Notes under the pieces: model-generated
Told to the model about the DNA's origin: nothing
The model's input: only the letters and a program-made list of their open reading frames with translations
Databases searched by the model: none
Origin: Sphingomonas jinjuensis
Lineage (GTDB): Bacteria; Pseudomonadota; Alphaproteobacteria; Sphingomonadales; Sphingomonadaceae
Assembly: GCF_014197105.1 (NCBI RefSeq)
Contig: NZ_JACIEV010000003.1
Location: 248,001 to 312,000 of the forward strand
DNA: 64,000 bases
Reading direction: 5' to 3'
Program-made: the position numbers and the translations under genes
Part shown: positions 42,075-50,385 of the stretch, piece by piece
How the letters are laid out: every line of letters starts with the position of its first letter
Numbering within the stretch: position 1 is the first letter of the stretch

Positions 42075-43487
42075 TCAGTCGTCCTTCAGGCCGATGCCGA
42101 TCGATGCCCTTGCCGACTCGGCCTCGCTCGAGACGACGGGGTAGGCGCAATAGTCGGCGGCGTAATAGGCGCTGGGCCGGTGGTTGCCCGACCAGCCGAT
42201 GCCACCGAACGGGGCTGATGACGACGCGCCGTTGGTCGGGCGGTTCCAGTTGACGATGCCGGCACGCGCGCCCGCCCAGAAGCGGTCGTAGAGCGATGGC
42301 GTCTGGCTGATGAGCGAGGCCGACAGGCCGTAGCGGGTGGCGTTCGCCTCGGCGATGGCGGTATCGAAGTCGTCGGTGCGGACGATCTGGAGGATCGGGC
42401 CGAACAGCTCCATGTCGGGCCGCTCGCTGGCGTCGGTCATGTCGATCAGCGCCGGCAGCAGGAACGGGCGATCGTCGGCGGGACGCTCGAGATGGCGGAT
42501 CGGGCGGCCGCCCTTCATCATCAGCGCCAGAAAGCTTTCGGTCAGCTGGTCGGCGGTCTGGTTGTCGATCACCGGCCCCATGAAGGGCGCCGGATCGTCG
42601 TGCGGCGCGCCGACGATCAGCCGGCCGACGAGCTTGTTGATCGCATCGACCAGCGGCTCCGCGAGCCTGTCGTCGACGATCAGCCGGCGCGCGGCGGTGC
42701 AGCGCTGGCCGGCGGTGGTGAAGGCCGACTGGACGACGAGCACCGCGGCGCTGTGGATGTCGGGCGTGTCCCAGACGATGATCGGGTTGTTGCCGCCCAT
42801 CTCCAGCGCCAGGATCTTTTCAGGCTTGGCAGCGAAAGCGCGATTGAGTGCGATGCCGGTGCGTGCCGATCCGGTGAACAGCAGGCCGTCGATCCCGGCA
42901 TGGTCGGCGAGCGCGCGGCCCTGGTCGGGGCCGCCGAGGAGCAGGCGGATGCAGCCCTCGGGAACGCCGGCGTCGCGATAGCATTGGACGAGGAACTCGC
43001 CGACCGCAGGAGTCTTTTCCGACGGCTTGAAGATCACCGCATTGCCCGCCAGCAGCGCGGGGACGATGTGGCCGTTGGGCAGGTGAGCGGGGAAGTTATA
43101 GGGGCCGAGGACCGCGAGGACGCCGTGCGGCTTGTGGCGCACCGCGACGCGGCTGCCCATCGGCGCGTCGAGCCGGCGCTGGGCGGTCCGTTCGGCATAA
43201 GCGCTGACCGAGATGTCGACCTTAGCGATGACGGTATCGACCTCGGTACGCGCTTCCCACAGGGGCTTGCCGGTTTCGCGTGCGATCAGGTCGGCGAACG
43301 CCTCGTAGCGCTGGCGCACGGTGTTGGCGAAGCGGCGCAGCGTCTCGATGCGGACGGTGAGCGGCTGCGCGGCCCAGGGCGCCCAGGCGGCCCGGGCCGC
43401 CGCAACTTCGGCTTCGGCGTCCCCCGACGTGCCACGCCACAGGAGGTCGCCGGTGGCGGGTTCGAAGGAAAGAAGATCGTCGGCCAT
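42075..43487 (-). CDS. astD: Succinylglutamate-semialdehyde dehydrogenase AstD
   Basis: Oxidises N-succinylglutamate semialdehyde with NAD in the arginine succinyltransferase catabolic route. 470 residues, aldehyde-dehydrogenase superfamily. It has the general base glutamate in LALEMGGNNP, the catalytic cysteine in TTAGQRCTAARR and the AstD-like VLGPYNFPAHLPNGHIVPAL segment. The other ast genes are not adjacent, so assignment rests on the sequence pattern; a related aldehyde dehydrogenase role is possible. It is transcribed alone, with selO 92 bp upstream on the same strand. Confidence 0.88.
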   Translation of the reverse strand: MADDLLSFEPATGDLLWRGTSGDAEAEVAAARAAWAPWAAQPLTVRIETLRRFANTVRQRYEAFADLIARETGKPLWEARTEVDTVIAKVDISVSAYAERTAQRRLDAPMGSRVAVRHKPHGVLAVLGPYNFPAHLPNGHIVPALLAGNAVIFKPSEKTPAVGEFLVQCYRDAGVPEGCIRLLLGGPDQGRALADHAGIDGLLFTGSARTGIALNRAFAAKPEKILALEMGGNNPIIVWDTPDIHSAAVLVVQSAFTTAGQRCTAARRLIVDDRLAEPLVDAINKLVGRLIVGAPHDDPAPFMGPVIDNQTADQLTESFLALMMKGGRPIRHLERPADDRPFLLPALIDMTDASERPDMELFGPILQIVRTDDFDTAIAEANATRYGLSASLISQTPSLYDRFWAGARAGIVNWNRPTNGASSSAPFGGIGWSGNHRPSAYYAADYCAYPVVSSEAESARASIGIGLKDD

Positions 43488-43545
43488 AGCCGCGCTTTTA
43501 GCGGGAGTTGTGGCGGTGTCACGTCACCGCGGAGAGGTTGCCACA

Positions 43546-43557
43546 CCCTCACCCTTC
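43546..43557. repeat. Solo arm of the CCCTCACCC repeat family (relic)
   Basis: The 12 bases CCCTCACCCTTC are identical to the left arm of the element at 27453-27541, but no inverted partner follows before the selO stop. A short unrelated dyad GCGGTG-tcacgt-CACCGC lies at 43513-43530. Confidence 0.4.
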
Positions 43558-43579
43558 TCCTCGCTTCCGATGTAGGGGC

Positions 43580-44938
43580 TCAGGCAAGCGCCTCTCCCAT
43601 CGTTCGGATCGCGTCGATCTTGGCGTGCAGCGGTGCCCAGTCGTCGCGCTCGTCGATCGCGCTCCACAGCGTTTCGACCTCGTCGATCAGCATCGAGCAG
43701 GGTTCGCCCTGCCAGTAGGAGTGGTCGCGGGCCTTGCGCGGTGCGTAGGCGTCGAGGGCAGCGCGGGCGTCGTTCCAGTCGCTACCATATCGATCGGGCA
43801 GGGGTTGCGCGAAGGCGTCGAAGAAGAAGCGGTCGAGCGGCGCCTCGGTCGCGCGAAGGGCGCGCTCGACGGTCTGGACGAGCGCGCGGTCGGTGACGGG
43901 ATCCTGCGGCTGGCGGCCGAGGCGCCAGAGGAGCGCGCTCGCCACGGCGGGCTGATAGAGGCCGGCGAAGCGCTCGAGCGCGGCGATCAGCGGGTCGCTC
44001 TCGGCGATAAGGCGGAGGCTGGAGGCGAGTTGCATCACGTCCCAGTGGATCGCCTCGGGCTGGCGACCGAAGGCGTAGAGGCCGGCATGGTCGAAATAGG
44101 CGGCGGTGAAACCTGGGTCCCAGGTCGGGGCGAAGCGCCAGGGGCCGTAGTCGAAGCTTTCGCCGGTGACGTTGATATTGTCCGAATTGAGCACGCCATG
44201 GACGAAGCCTGCCGCCATGTAGCGCGCGGCAAGCGTGGCGGTACGCTCGACGATCAGGTTCAGCAGGCGGAGTGGATCGTCGCCATTCTCGCCATAGAGG
44301 TGGCGCAGGACATAGCCGACCAGGCGACGCATATTCTCCGCGTCACGCTCATAGGCGAGGCGCTGGAAGGTGCCGATGCGGATATGGCCGTGGCTGAGGC
44401 GGACCAGCACCGCCGAGCGCGTCGGCGAAGGTTCGTCGTTGCGATCCAGCTCCTCGCCGGTCTCGATCAGCGACAGGGTGCGGCTGGTGGGGACGTTCAG
44501 CGCCTCGAGCATCTCGGTCGCCAGGATCTCGCGCATGCCGCCCTTCAAGGTCAGGCGCCCGTCGCCGAAGCGGCTAAAGGGCGTCTGGCCGGACCCCTTG
44601 GTGCCGAGGTCCATCAGCCGGCCAGCATCGTCGTGCATCTGCGCGAAGGTGAATCCCCGGCCATCGCCGATGTCGGGATTGTACACGCGGAACTGGTGGC
44701 CGTGGTAGCGGAGCGCGAGCGGGCCGGGCAGCGTGCCGGGCAGAGGCGCGAAGCGGCCAAAATGCGCGATCCATTCGACGTCGTCGAGCGTGTCCAGCCC
44801 GATCGATGCGGCAGCGCGATCGTTGCGGAAGCGCAGGATTTGCTGCGGAAAGTTGGCGGCGGACACCGCGTCCGAGAAGGCGGGGCCGAGATCGGCGAGC
44901 GCGGTCGCGGGGCGGTATGCTTGCGGGGCGGGGGGCAT
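43580..44938 (-). CDS. selO: Protein adenylyltransferase SelO (YdiU family)
   Basis: A pseudokinase-fold enzyme that transfers AMP to protein hydroxyls. 452 residues. Family blocks present are YHGHQFRVYNPDIGDGRG, LGTKGSGQTPFSRFGDGRL, GGMREILATEML and VLNSDNINVTGESFDYGPW, the last holding the metal-binding Asn/Asp pair. It is shorter than E. coli YdiU and lacks the cysteine- or selenocysteine-bearing C-terminal tail; the last cysteine is in GEPCSMLIDEVE. The ATG MPPAPQAYRP at 44938 is preferred; an upstream ATG would overlap the divergent hydrolase promoter. Confidence 0.93.
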   Translation of the reverse strand: MPPAPQAYRPATALADLGPAFSDAVSAANFPQQILRFRNDRAAASIGLDTLDDVEWIAHFGRFAPLPGTLPGPLALRYHGHQFRVYNPDIGDGRGFTFAQMHDDAGRLMDLGTKGSGQTPFSRFGDGRLTLKGGMREILATEMLEALNVPTSRTLSLIETGEELDRNDEPSPTRSAVLVRLSHGHIRIGTFQRLAYERDAENMRRLVGYVLRHLYGENGDDPLRLLNLIVERTATLAARYMAAGFVHGVLNSDNINVTGESFDYGPWRFAPTWDPGFTAAYFDHAGLYAFGRQPEAIHWDVMQLASSLRLIAESDPLIAALERFAGLYQPAVASALLWRLGRQPQDPVTDRALVQTVERALRATEAPLDRFFFDAFAQPLPDRYGSDWNDARAALDAYAPRKARDHSYWQGEPCSMLIDEVETLWSAIDERDDWAPLHAKIDAIRTMGEALA

Positions 44939-44975
44939 GTGTGGATATGGAGGCCGCCAACCCAAGGACGCAACC

Positions 44976-45833
44976 ATGCCAGCCTATGAAAATCGGTACT
45001 GGACGTCGGCCGACGGGCTGAAGCTGCATTATCGCTATTATTCCGGCGACATGATGAAGGCGCCGCTGCTGTGCCTGCCCGGACTGACGCGCAACGCCCG
45101 CGACTATGACGCCCTGGCGGCGCGGCTGGCGGGGTCGCGGCAAATCCTGGCGGTGAACCTGCGCGGGCGCGGCGGCAGCGAATATGCGCGCGATCCGATG
45201 ACCTATGTCCCGGCGACCTATGTCGAGGATGTCCAGCGACTGATCGCCGAACTCGAACTGACGCGGGCGATCGCGGTCGGCACCTCGCTGGGCGGGATCG
45301 TCACGATGCTGCTGAAAGCGGCAGGCGCGCCGATCGTGGGGGCGATCATCAACGACGTGGGGCCGGACATCGACCCGCGCGGGCTTTCCCGGATCAGGAG
45401 CTACGTCGGGCGCGGCAGCGCCTTTCCGACATGGATGCATGCCGCGCGCGCGGTGCAGGACACCAACGCCGACGTCTATCCCGATTGGGGGATCGAGGAA
45501 TGGCTGGCGATGGCCAAGCGGCTGTACCGGCTGACGAGCTCGGGGCGGATCGTGCTCGATTACGACCTGAAGATCGCCGAGCCGTTCCGCGTGCCGGGCG
45601 GCGAGGCGGGGCCGGACATGTGGGCCGCGCTGACGAGCCTCAGCGACGTGCCGGTGCTCGTCGTGCGCGGCGGCCGGTCCGACGTGTTGTCGTCCGAGAC
45701 GGCGGAGCGGATGCTGGCAGCGCTGGGTCAGGGCGAACTGGTGACGGTGCCCGGCGTCGGCCACACGCCGACGCTGGTCGAGCCGATGCTGCAGGCGTCC
45801 GTCGACCGGTTGCTGGCGCGGGCCGACGGCTGA
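44976..45833 (+). CDS. Alpha/beta hydrolase
   Basis: 285 residues, alpha/beta-hydrolase fold. It has the oxyanion region LCLPGLTRNARDY, RGRGGSEYARD, a nucleophile elbow VGTSLGG (serine in GxSxG), an acid candidate in VVRGGRSDVL and the catalytic histidine in VPGVGHTPTLVE. This is similar in layout to lactonases, haloperoxidase-like esterases and C-C bond hydrolases. The ATG of MPAYENRYW has AAGGA 7-8 bases upstream. It is divergent from selO (37 bp) and 9 bp ahead of the glycosyltransferase gene, likely the same transcript. Confidence 0.87.
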   Translation: MPAYENRYWTSADGLKLHYRYYSGDMMKAPLLCLPGLTRNARDYDALAARLAGSRQILAVNLRGRGGSEYARDPMTYVPATYVEDVQRLIAELELTRAIAVGTSLGGIVTMLLKAAGAPIVGAIINDVGPDIDPRGLSRIRSYVGRGSAFPTWMHAARAVQDTNADVYPDWGIEEWLAMAKRLYRLTSSGRIVLDYDLKIAEPFRVPGGEAGPDMWAALTSLSDVPVLVVRGGRSDVLSSETAERMLAALGQGELVTVPGVGHTPTLVEPMLQASVDRLLARADG

Positions 45834-45842
45834 GGGCGGACC

Positions 45843-46973
45843 GTGCCGGTCAATATCCTTCATCTCCACGGCAGCTTCGATCATGGCGGCAAGGAAGCGC
45901 GTGTGATCCGGCTGATGCAGGCGTTCGGCGATGCTGCTCGGCACACGATCGTGTCGGCCGATCCCGACCGGATGGGCGCGCGGGCCGCGATCCCCAGGGG
46001 CGTCCGCTACGAGATCGCCCAGGATCCGCCGCCGCTGGCAGGCGCGGCATCGGTCGCGCGGTTCGAGGCGATCGCGCGATACATGCGCCGGTTCGACCTG
46101 GTGCTGACCTATGACTGGGGCGCGATCGACGGGGTGATGGCGCGCCGCGCCTTCGCCAAGGGCGCGCCGCCGCTGGTGCATCACGAGGACGGCTTTACCG
46201 AGGACGAGGCGAGTGGGCTGAAGGCGCAGCGCAACATCTATCGCCGGATCGCGCTGCCGGCTGCATCGGCACTGGTGGTGCCGAGCGAGGTACTGGCCTG
46301 GATCGCCGCCAACCGATGGAAGCAGCCGGCATCGCGCGTGCGCCGGATCGCCAACGGCATTGCGACGTCGCTGTACGAGGGACGCGCCGATCCCAAGGCG
46401 ATACCGGGGCTGGTGCGCGGGCCGAAGGAGGTCGTCGTCGGCACCGTCGGCGGGCTGACGCGGGTCAAGGACGTGCCTGCGCTGGTGCGGGCGGTCGGCG
46501 GGCTGTCGGGTCGGATCAGGATGGTCGTCGTCGGCGACGGGCCGGAGCGCGGGGCGATCGAGCAACAAGCGCGGGCGATGGGGATCGGCGACAAGCTGGT
46601 GATGCCGGGGTTCGTCGATCGACCCTATCGCTTCCTGGGGTCGTTCGACATCTTCGCGCTGTCGTCGCTGAGCGAACAGCAACCGACCGCGGTGATGGAG
46701 GCGATGGCGGCGGGGCTGCCGATCGCGGCGGCGCCGGTCGGCGACGTGCCCCGGATGGTGGCGGCGGAGAATGCGCCGTTCATCACCGAATACCCGGGCG
46801 AGGTGCGCTTGCGCGATGCGCTGCAGCCCCTGGTCCTCGACGCCGATCTGCGCCGTAGCGTCGGCGCGGCCAACCGCGTCAAGGCCGTCCACGACTTCGA
46901 CGAGGCGGCGATGATCGCGGCCTATCGGGCGCTGTACGAAGAGGTGTTGGGGCGCCCCGGCGCGCTGGGCTGA
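45843..46973 (+). CDS. Glycosyltransferase, GT4 family
   Basis: 376 residues, GT-B fold. The N-terminal acceptor domain begins VNILHLHGSFDHGGKEARV, the usual GT4 glycine-rich loop. The C-terminal donor domain begins VVVGTVGGLTRVKDV. The retaining-GT4 signature Ex7E is E-QQPTAVM-E in SLSEQQPTAVMEAMAAGLP. It adds a sugar from a nucleotide donor to an unknown acceptor, probably a surface glycan or lipid. The start is GTG after GAGGGCGG, 9 bp behind the hydrolase gene. No other polysaccharide genes are adjacent. Confidence 0.88.
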   Translation: MPVNILHLHGSFDHGGKEARVIRLMQAFGDAARHTIVSADPDRMGARAAIPRGVRYEIAQDPPPLAGAASVARFEAIARYMRRFDLVLTYDWGAIDGVMARRAFAKGAPPLVHHEDGFTEDEASGLKAQRNIYRRIALPAASALVVPSEVLAWIAANRWKQPASRVRRIANGIATSLYEGRADPKAIPGLVRGPKEVVVGTVGGLTRVKDVPALVRAVGGLSGRIRMVVVGDGPERGAIEQQARAMGIGDKLVMPGFVDRPYRFLGSFDIFALSSLSEQQPTAVMEAMAAGLPIAAAPVGDVPRMVAAENAPFITEYPGEVRLRDALQPLVLDADLRRSVGAANRVKAVHDFDEAAMIAAYRALYEEVLGRPGALG

Positions 46974-47054
46974 CACAATGTCGTCAAATTGCGTGCGTCC
47001 GCTGCCACAATCGCTATACGGGGGCCGTCAATCTTTCATCGATGGTGCGCGCGC

Positions 47055-48458
47055 GTGTTCAAGGGCCTGAGTCCGATAGTCTACAATGGCCGAGAGGTCT
47101 GGCCGCTCGTCGAGGGTGGCAAGGGCGTCGCCGCGACCAACCATGCCTCCGCGGGCGCCTGGGCCGCGGCGGGCGGCATCGGCACGGTGTCGGCGGTCAA
47201 CGCCGACAGCTATGATCCCGACGGCAAGATCATTCCGCAGATCTATCGCGCGCTGACGCGGCGCGAGCGGCACGAGGAACTGGTCGAATATGCCATCGAG
47301 GGCGCCGTCCAGCAGGTGAAGCGAGCGTTCGACATCGCGGGCGGCAAGGGCGCGATCAACATCAATGTGTTGTGGGAAATGGGCGGTGCGCCGCGCATCC
47401 TCCATGGCGTGCTGGAGCGGACGCGCGGGCTGGTGGCGGGCGTCACCTGCGGCGCGGGCATGCCGTACAAGCTGAGCGAGATCGCGGCGTCGTACAACGT
47501 CCACTATCTGCCGATCGTCAGCTCGGGCCGCGCCTTCCGCGCGCTTTGGAAGCGCGCCTATTCGAAGGCGTCGGAGTGGCTGGCGGCGGTGGTCTATGAG
47601 GACCCCTGGCTCGCGGGCGGGCACAACGGCCTGTCGAACGCCGAAGACCCGCTGAAGCCCGAGGATCCCTTCCCCCGCGTCAAGGCGCTGCGCGACACGA
47701 TGCGCGAGGGTGGCATCCCCGATTCGACGCCGATCGTGATGGCGGGCGGCGTCTGGTACTTGCGCGATTGGAACGACTGGATCGACAATCCCGAGCTGGG
47801 CGCGATCGCGTTCCAGTACGGTACCCGGCCGCTGCTGACCCATGAAAGCCCGATCCCCGAGGAGTGGAAGCAGAAGCTGATGCATATCGAGGAGGGCGAC
47901 GTCCTGCTCCATCGCTTCAGTCCGACGGGCTTCTATTCGTCGGCGGTCCGCAATCCCTTCCTACGTGCGCTGGAGGCGCGGTCGGAGCGGCAGATCGCGT
48001 TTTCGACGCAGGAAGCGGGCGACCATGTCTTCCAGCTCGACGTCGGCGTGAAGGGCAAGAACTTCTGGGTCACCCAGGGCGACCTGCTCCGCGCGCGCGA
48101 GTGGTTCGGCCACGGCTTCACCATGGCGCTGAAGACGCCCGACAACACGCTGGTGTTCGTCAGCCCCGAAGAGGCGAAGGAAATTCGCAAGGATCAGGCC
48201 GATTGCATGGGCTGCCTGTCGCAGTGCCTGTTCTCGAGCTGGGCGGATAGCGAGACAAACTCGACCGGGCGCCTCGCCGATCCGCGCAGCTTCTGCATCC
48301 AGAAGACGCTGCAGGAGATCGCGCACGGTGGCGATACCGAGCAGAACCTGATGTTCGCCGGACATGCCGCGTACAACTTCAAGCGCGATCCCTTCTATTC
48401 CAACGGCTTCGTCCCGACGGTGAAGCAGCTGGTCGATCGCATTCTGACCGGCGATTGA
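47055..48458 (+). CDS. Nitronate monooxygenase-like flavin protein with a cysteine cluster
   Basis: 467 residues, TIM-barrel FMN protein of the nitronate monooxygenase / 2-nitropropane dioxygenase superfamily. It has VEGGKGVAATNHASAG near the N-terminus, INVLWEMGG, GVTCGAGMPYKL, PIVMAGGVWYLRDW and the phosphate-binding AIAFQYGTRPLL. An unusual C-terminal segment carries DCMGCLSQCLFSSW with another cysteine in RSFCIQKTL, which could bind metal or an Fe-S cluster. The length also exceeds ordinary members (about 350). The start is a GTG (VFKGLSPIVYNG); the open frame upstream lacks homology. It overlaps the next gene by one base. Confidence 0.84.
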   Translation: MFKGLSPIVYNGREVWPLVEGGKGVAATNHASAGAWAAAGGIGTVSAVNADSYDPDGKIIPQIYRALTRRERHEELVEYAIEGAVQQVKRAFDIAGGKGAININVLWEMGGAPRILHGVLERTRGLVAGVTCGAGMPYKLSEIAASYNVHYLPIVSSGRAFRALWKRAYSKASEWLAAVVYEDPWLAGGHNGLSNAEDPLKPEDPFPRVKALRDTMREGGIPDSTPIVMAGGVWYLRDWNDWIDNPELGAIAFQYGTRPLLTHESPIPEEWKQKLMHIEEGDVLLHRFSPTGFYSSAVRNPFLRALEARSERQIAFSTQEAGDHVFQLDVGVKGKNFWVTQGDLLRAREWFGHGFTMALKTPDNTLVFVSPEEAKEIRKDQADCMGCLSQCLFSSWADSETNSTGRLADPRSFCIQKTLQEIAHGGDTEQNLMFAGHAAYNFKRDPFYSNGFVPTVKQLVDRILTGD

Positions 48459-49900
48459 TGCGGCGGCTGGTTCCCGCGCTCGCGGCGTCGGCGCTGCTCG
48501 GTGCGGCGCCGGTTGCTGGGCGAGAACGCGCGGACCTGTTGATCCGCCATGTAGCGGTGGTCGATGTCGAGCATGGCCGCACGCTGCCCGATCAGGCGGT
48601 GGCGGTGCGCGGCGATACCATCGTCGCGTCGGGCCGGGATAGCGATGTCGCAGGACGCTGGCAGGGCGCACGATGGGTCGAGGGACGCGGGCGCTTCCTG
48701 ATCCCCGGGCTGTGGGACATGCACGTCCATTTCGGTGGCGGGCCGGCGCTGGTGGCCGAGAACGAGGCGCTGCTGCCGCTCTACATCGCCAATGGCGTGA
48801 CGACGGTACGCGATTGTGCGGGCGACCTGCCAAATCAGGTTCTAGCGTGGCGCGAGGCGGTGCGGCGCGGCACGCTGACGGGGCCGACCATCTATACGTC
48901 CGGCCCCAAGATCGAGGGGCTGAAGCCGATCTGGAAGGGCACGCTGGAGACGGGCAGCGAGGCCGACGTCGATGCGGCGGTGTCGAAGCTGAAGGCGCTC
49001 GACGTCGACTTCGTCAAGATCACCGACAGCACGCTCGACCCGAAGCTGTTCCTCTATGCGGTTGGCGCGGCGCGGCGCGCGGGGCTGCCTGTATCGGGGC
49101 ATATCCCGATGGCCGACACGATCGAGCAGGCGCTCGATGCGGGGATCAGCTCGATCGAGCACCTCGACTATGCGTTCAAGCCCGGCGCGCCCGACGAGGC
49201 GGCGATTGCGGCGGACTTTGCGGCGGGACGGATCACGCGGGCGGAGGCGGATCGACGCATCGACGAGGGCTTCGACCCTGCCGTCGCGGCGAAGGCCTGG
49301 CGGACAATGGCGGCGAAGGGCGTCGCGGTGACGCCGACGCTGCTCGTCAGTCGGACGATCGCCTATCTCGACCGCGACGATCATTCGCGCGACGCTTATC
49401 TCGCCTATATCGGGCCCGGCCTGCGTCAGACCTATCAGTGGCGCGTCGATCGCGCCGCCAAGGCGACGCCGGCGGAGATCGCCCGGCGCCATGCGCATGT
49501 CGAGAAGATGGCGGCGATCCTGCCGGGGCTGCGCCGGGCCGGCGTGACGATCATGGCGGGGACCGATGCGGGGTTCCTCAACAGCTTCGACTATCCGGGG
49601 CAGGCGCTGCACGACGAGCTGGCGCTGTATGTGCGCTACGGCCTGACGCCCGCCGAGGCGCTGGCGTCGGCGACGCGGGCGGGGCCGGGGTGGTTCGGCA
49701 AGCTCGACCGCTATGGCGCCGTGGCACGAGGCAAGGCGGCGGACCTGGTGCTGCTCAAGGCCGATCCGTTGAAAGACATTAGCGCAACGCGGGGCGTTGA
49801 CGCGGTGGTGCTTCGTGGCAAGCTGTACGACCGAAAGGCGCTCGACGCGCTGCTGGCGGCAACGCGGGCGAAGGTCGCCGCCTGGAATCGCGCGCGGTGA
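48458..49900 (+). CDS. Exported amidohydrolase family protein
   Basis: 480 residues with a signal peptide (MRRLVPALAASALLGAAPVAG). Metal-dependent amidohydrolase superfamily of the imidazolonepropionase / prolidase-like exported type: the first metal pair is in GLWDMHVHFGGG, the lysine ligand in DFVKITDS, histidines in SGHIPM and IEHLDYAF, and the final aspartate in AGTDAGF. It may hydrolyse peptides with C-terminal proline or similar amides in the periplasm, as characterised for relatives; the substrate here is unknown. The start ATG overlaps the previous stop by one base (TGATG). Confidence 0.9.
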   Translation: MRRLVPALAASALLGAAPVAGRERADLLIRHVAVVDVEHGRTLPDQAVAVRGDTIVASGRDSDVAGRWQGARWVEGRGRFLIPGLWDMHVHFGGGPALVAENEALLPLYIANGVTTVRDCAGDLPNQVLAWREAVRRGTLTGPTIYTSGPKIEGLKPIWKGTLETGSEADVDAAVSKLKALDVDFVKITDSTLDPKLFLYAVGAARRAGLPVSGHIPMADTIEQALDAGISSIEHLDYAFKPGAPDEAAIAADFAAGRITRAEADRRIDEGFDPAVAAKAWRTMAAKGVAVTPTLLVSRTIAYLDRDDHSRDAYLAYIGPGLRQTYQWRVDRAAKATPAEIARRHAHVEKMAAILPGLRRAGVTIMAGTDAGFLNSFDYPGQALHDELALYVRYGLTPAEALASATRAGPGWFGKLDRYGAVARGKAADLVLLKADPLKDISATRGVDAVVLRGKLYDRKALDALLAATRAKVAAWNRAR

Positions 49901-50043
49901 GCGGCCGGCAGAGCGACGATGCGACGTCGCGGCAGGCGCTGCTGGCGATCATGGCGCAGGCGAAGGTCGATCGCGCCAATGCCGATGCGCATGCGCTGCG
50001 GGGCAAGGTCTGTCCGATCCAGCGGCCGGGGCTGAAGCGGTAG
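49897..50043 (+). CDS. Possible 48-residue protein coupled to the amidohydrolase
   Basis: A frame opening with GTG that overlaps the amidohydrolase stop by four bases (GTGA), the same overlap seen at several real junctions in this window. The product is hydrophilic and basic (RQALLAIMAQAKVDRANADAHALRGKVCP is split across a helix and tail) and ends RPGLKR. I know no homologue, and chance overlap cannot be excluded. The frame stops four bases before the palindromic repeat at 50047. Confidence 0.4.
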   Translation: MSGRQSDDATSRQALLAIMAQAKVDRANADAHALRGKVCPIQRPGLKR

Positions 50044-50046
50044 GCG

Positions 50047-50127
50047 CGTCATCGCGAGCGTAGCGACGTAATCCACTGCGGCGAGCGCAGGATTGGATTG
50101 CCGCGTCGCTGCGCCCCTCGCAATGAT
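50047..50127. repeat. Palindromic repeat (GTCATCGCGAGCG family)
   Basis: CGTCATCGCGAGCG on the left and TCGCAATGAT on the right are near-inverted. TAATCCA / TGGATTG flank the centre, which has a short GCGGCGAGCGC stem. It lies between the convergent ends of the 48-residue frame and the lipoprotein gene. Confidence 0.75.
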
Positions 50128-50130
50128 CGA

Positions 50131-50319
50131 TCAGTCCACGACCGTGCCGACGACGGCACCGGCGGCGCCGCCCACGGCCGCGCCCTTTTCGACCTTGCCG
50201 CCGGTCACCGCGGCGGTGCCTGCGCCAGCGGCGGCGCCGATGCCGGCGCCCTTCAGCGTCGAACAGGCCGCCATCGGCAGCGAGGCGGCGACGAGAGCGA
50301 GGAGGGCGACTTTCTTCAC
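50131..50319 (-). CDS. Small glycine-zipper lipoprotein
   Basis: 62 residues. A lipoprotein signal peptide with lipobox ending at C19 (SLPMAAC) is followed by a glycine-zipper helix (GAGIGAAAGAGTAAVTGGK and VGGAAGAVVGTVVD). Such small proteins sit in the outer or inner membrane; related SlyB/OsmB-type and YMGG-like proteins are stress-linked, but nothing here fixes the role. The start is GTG with GGAGA 6-7 bases upstream. It is 66 bp downstream of the 2-hydroxyacid dehydrogenase gene on the same strand, with a weak terminator-like hairpin between. Confidence 0.83.
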   Translation of the reverse strand: MKKVALLALVAASLPMAACSTLKGAGIGAAAGAGTAAVTGGKVEKGAAVGGAAGAVVGTVVD

Positions 50320-50351
50320 GGCTATTCTCCGAGGGTTACGAGGATGCGGTG

Positions 50352-50374
50352 AGAAAGGCCGACGGGCGGGTCGG
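50352..50374 (-). terminator. Weak hairpin after the 2-hydroxyacid dehydrogenase gene
   Basis: Read on the minus strand: CCGAC-ccgccc-GTCGG followed by CCTTTCTC, starting 12 bases past the dehydrogenase stop. The stem is only 5 bp, so this is tentative. Confidence 0.35.
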
Positions 50375-50385
50375 TTCCCGCGGGG

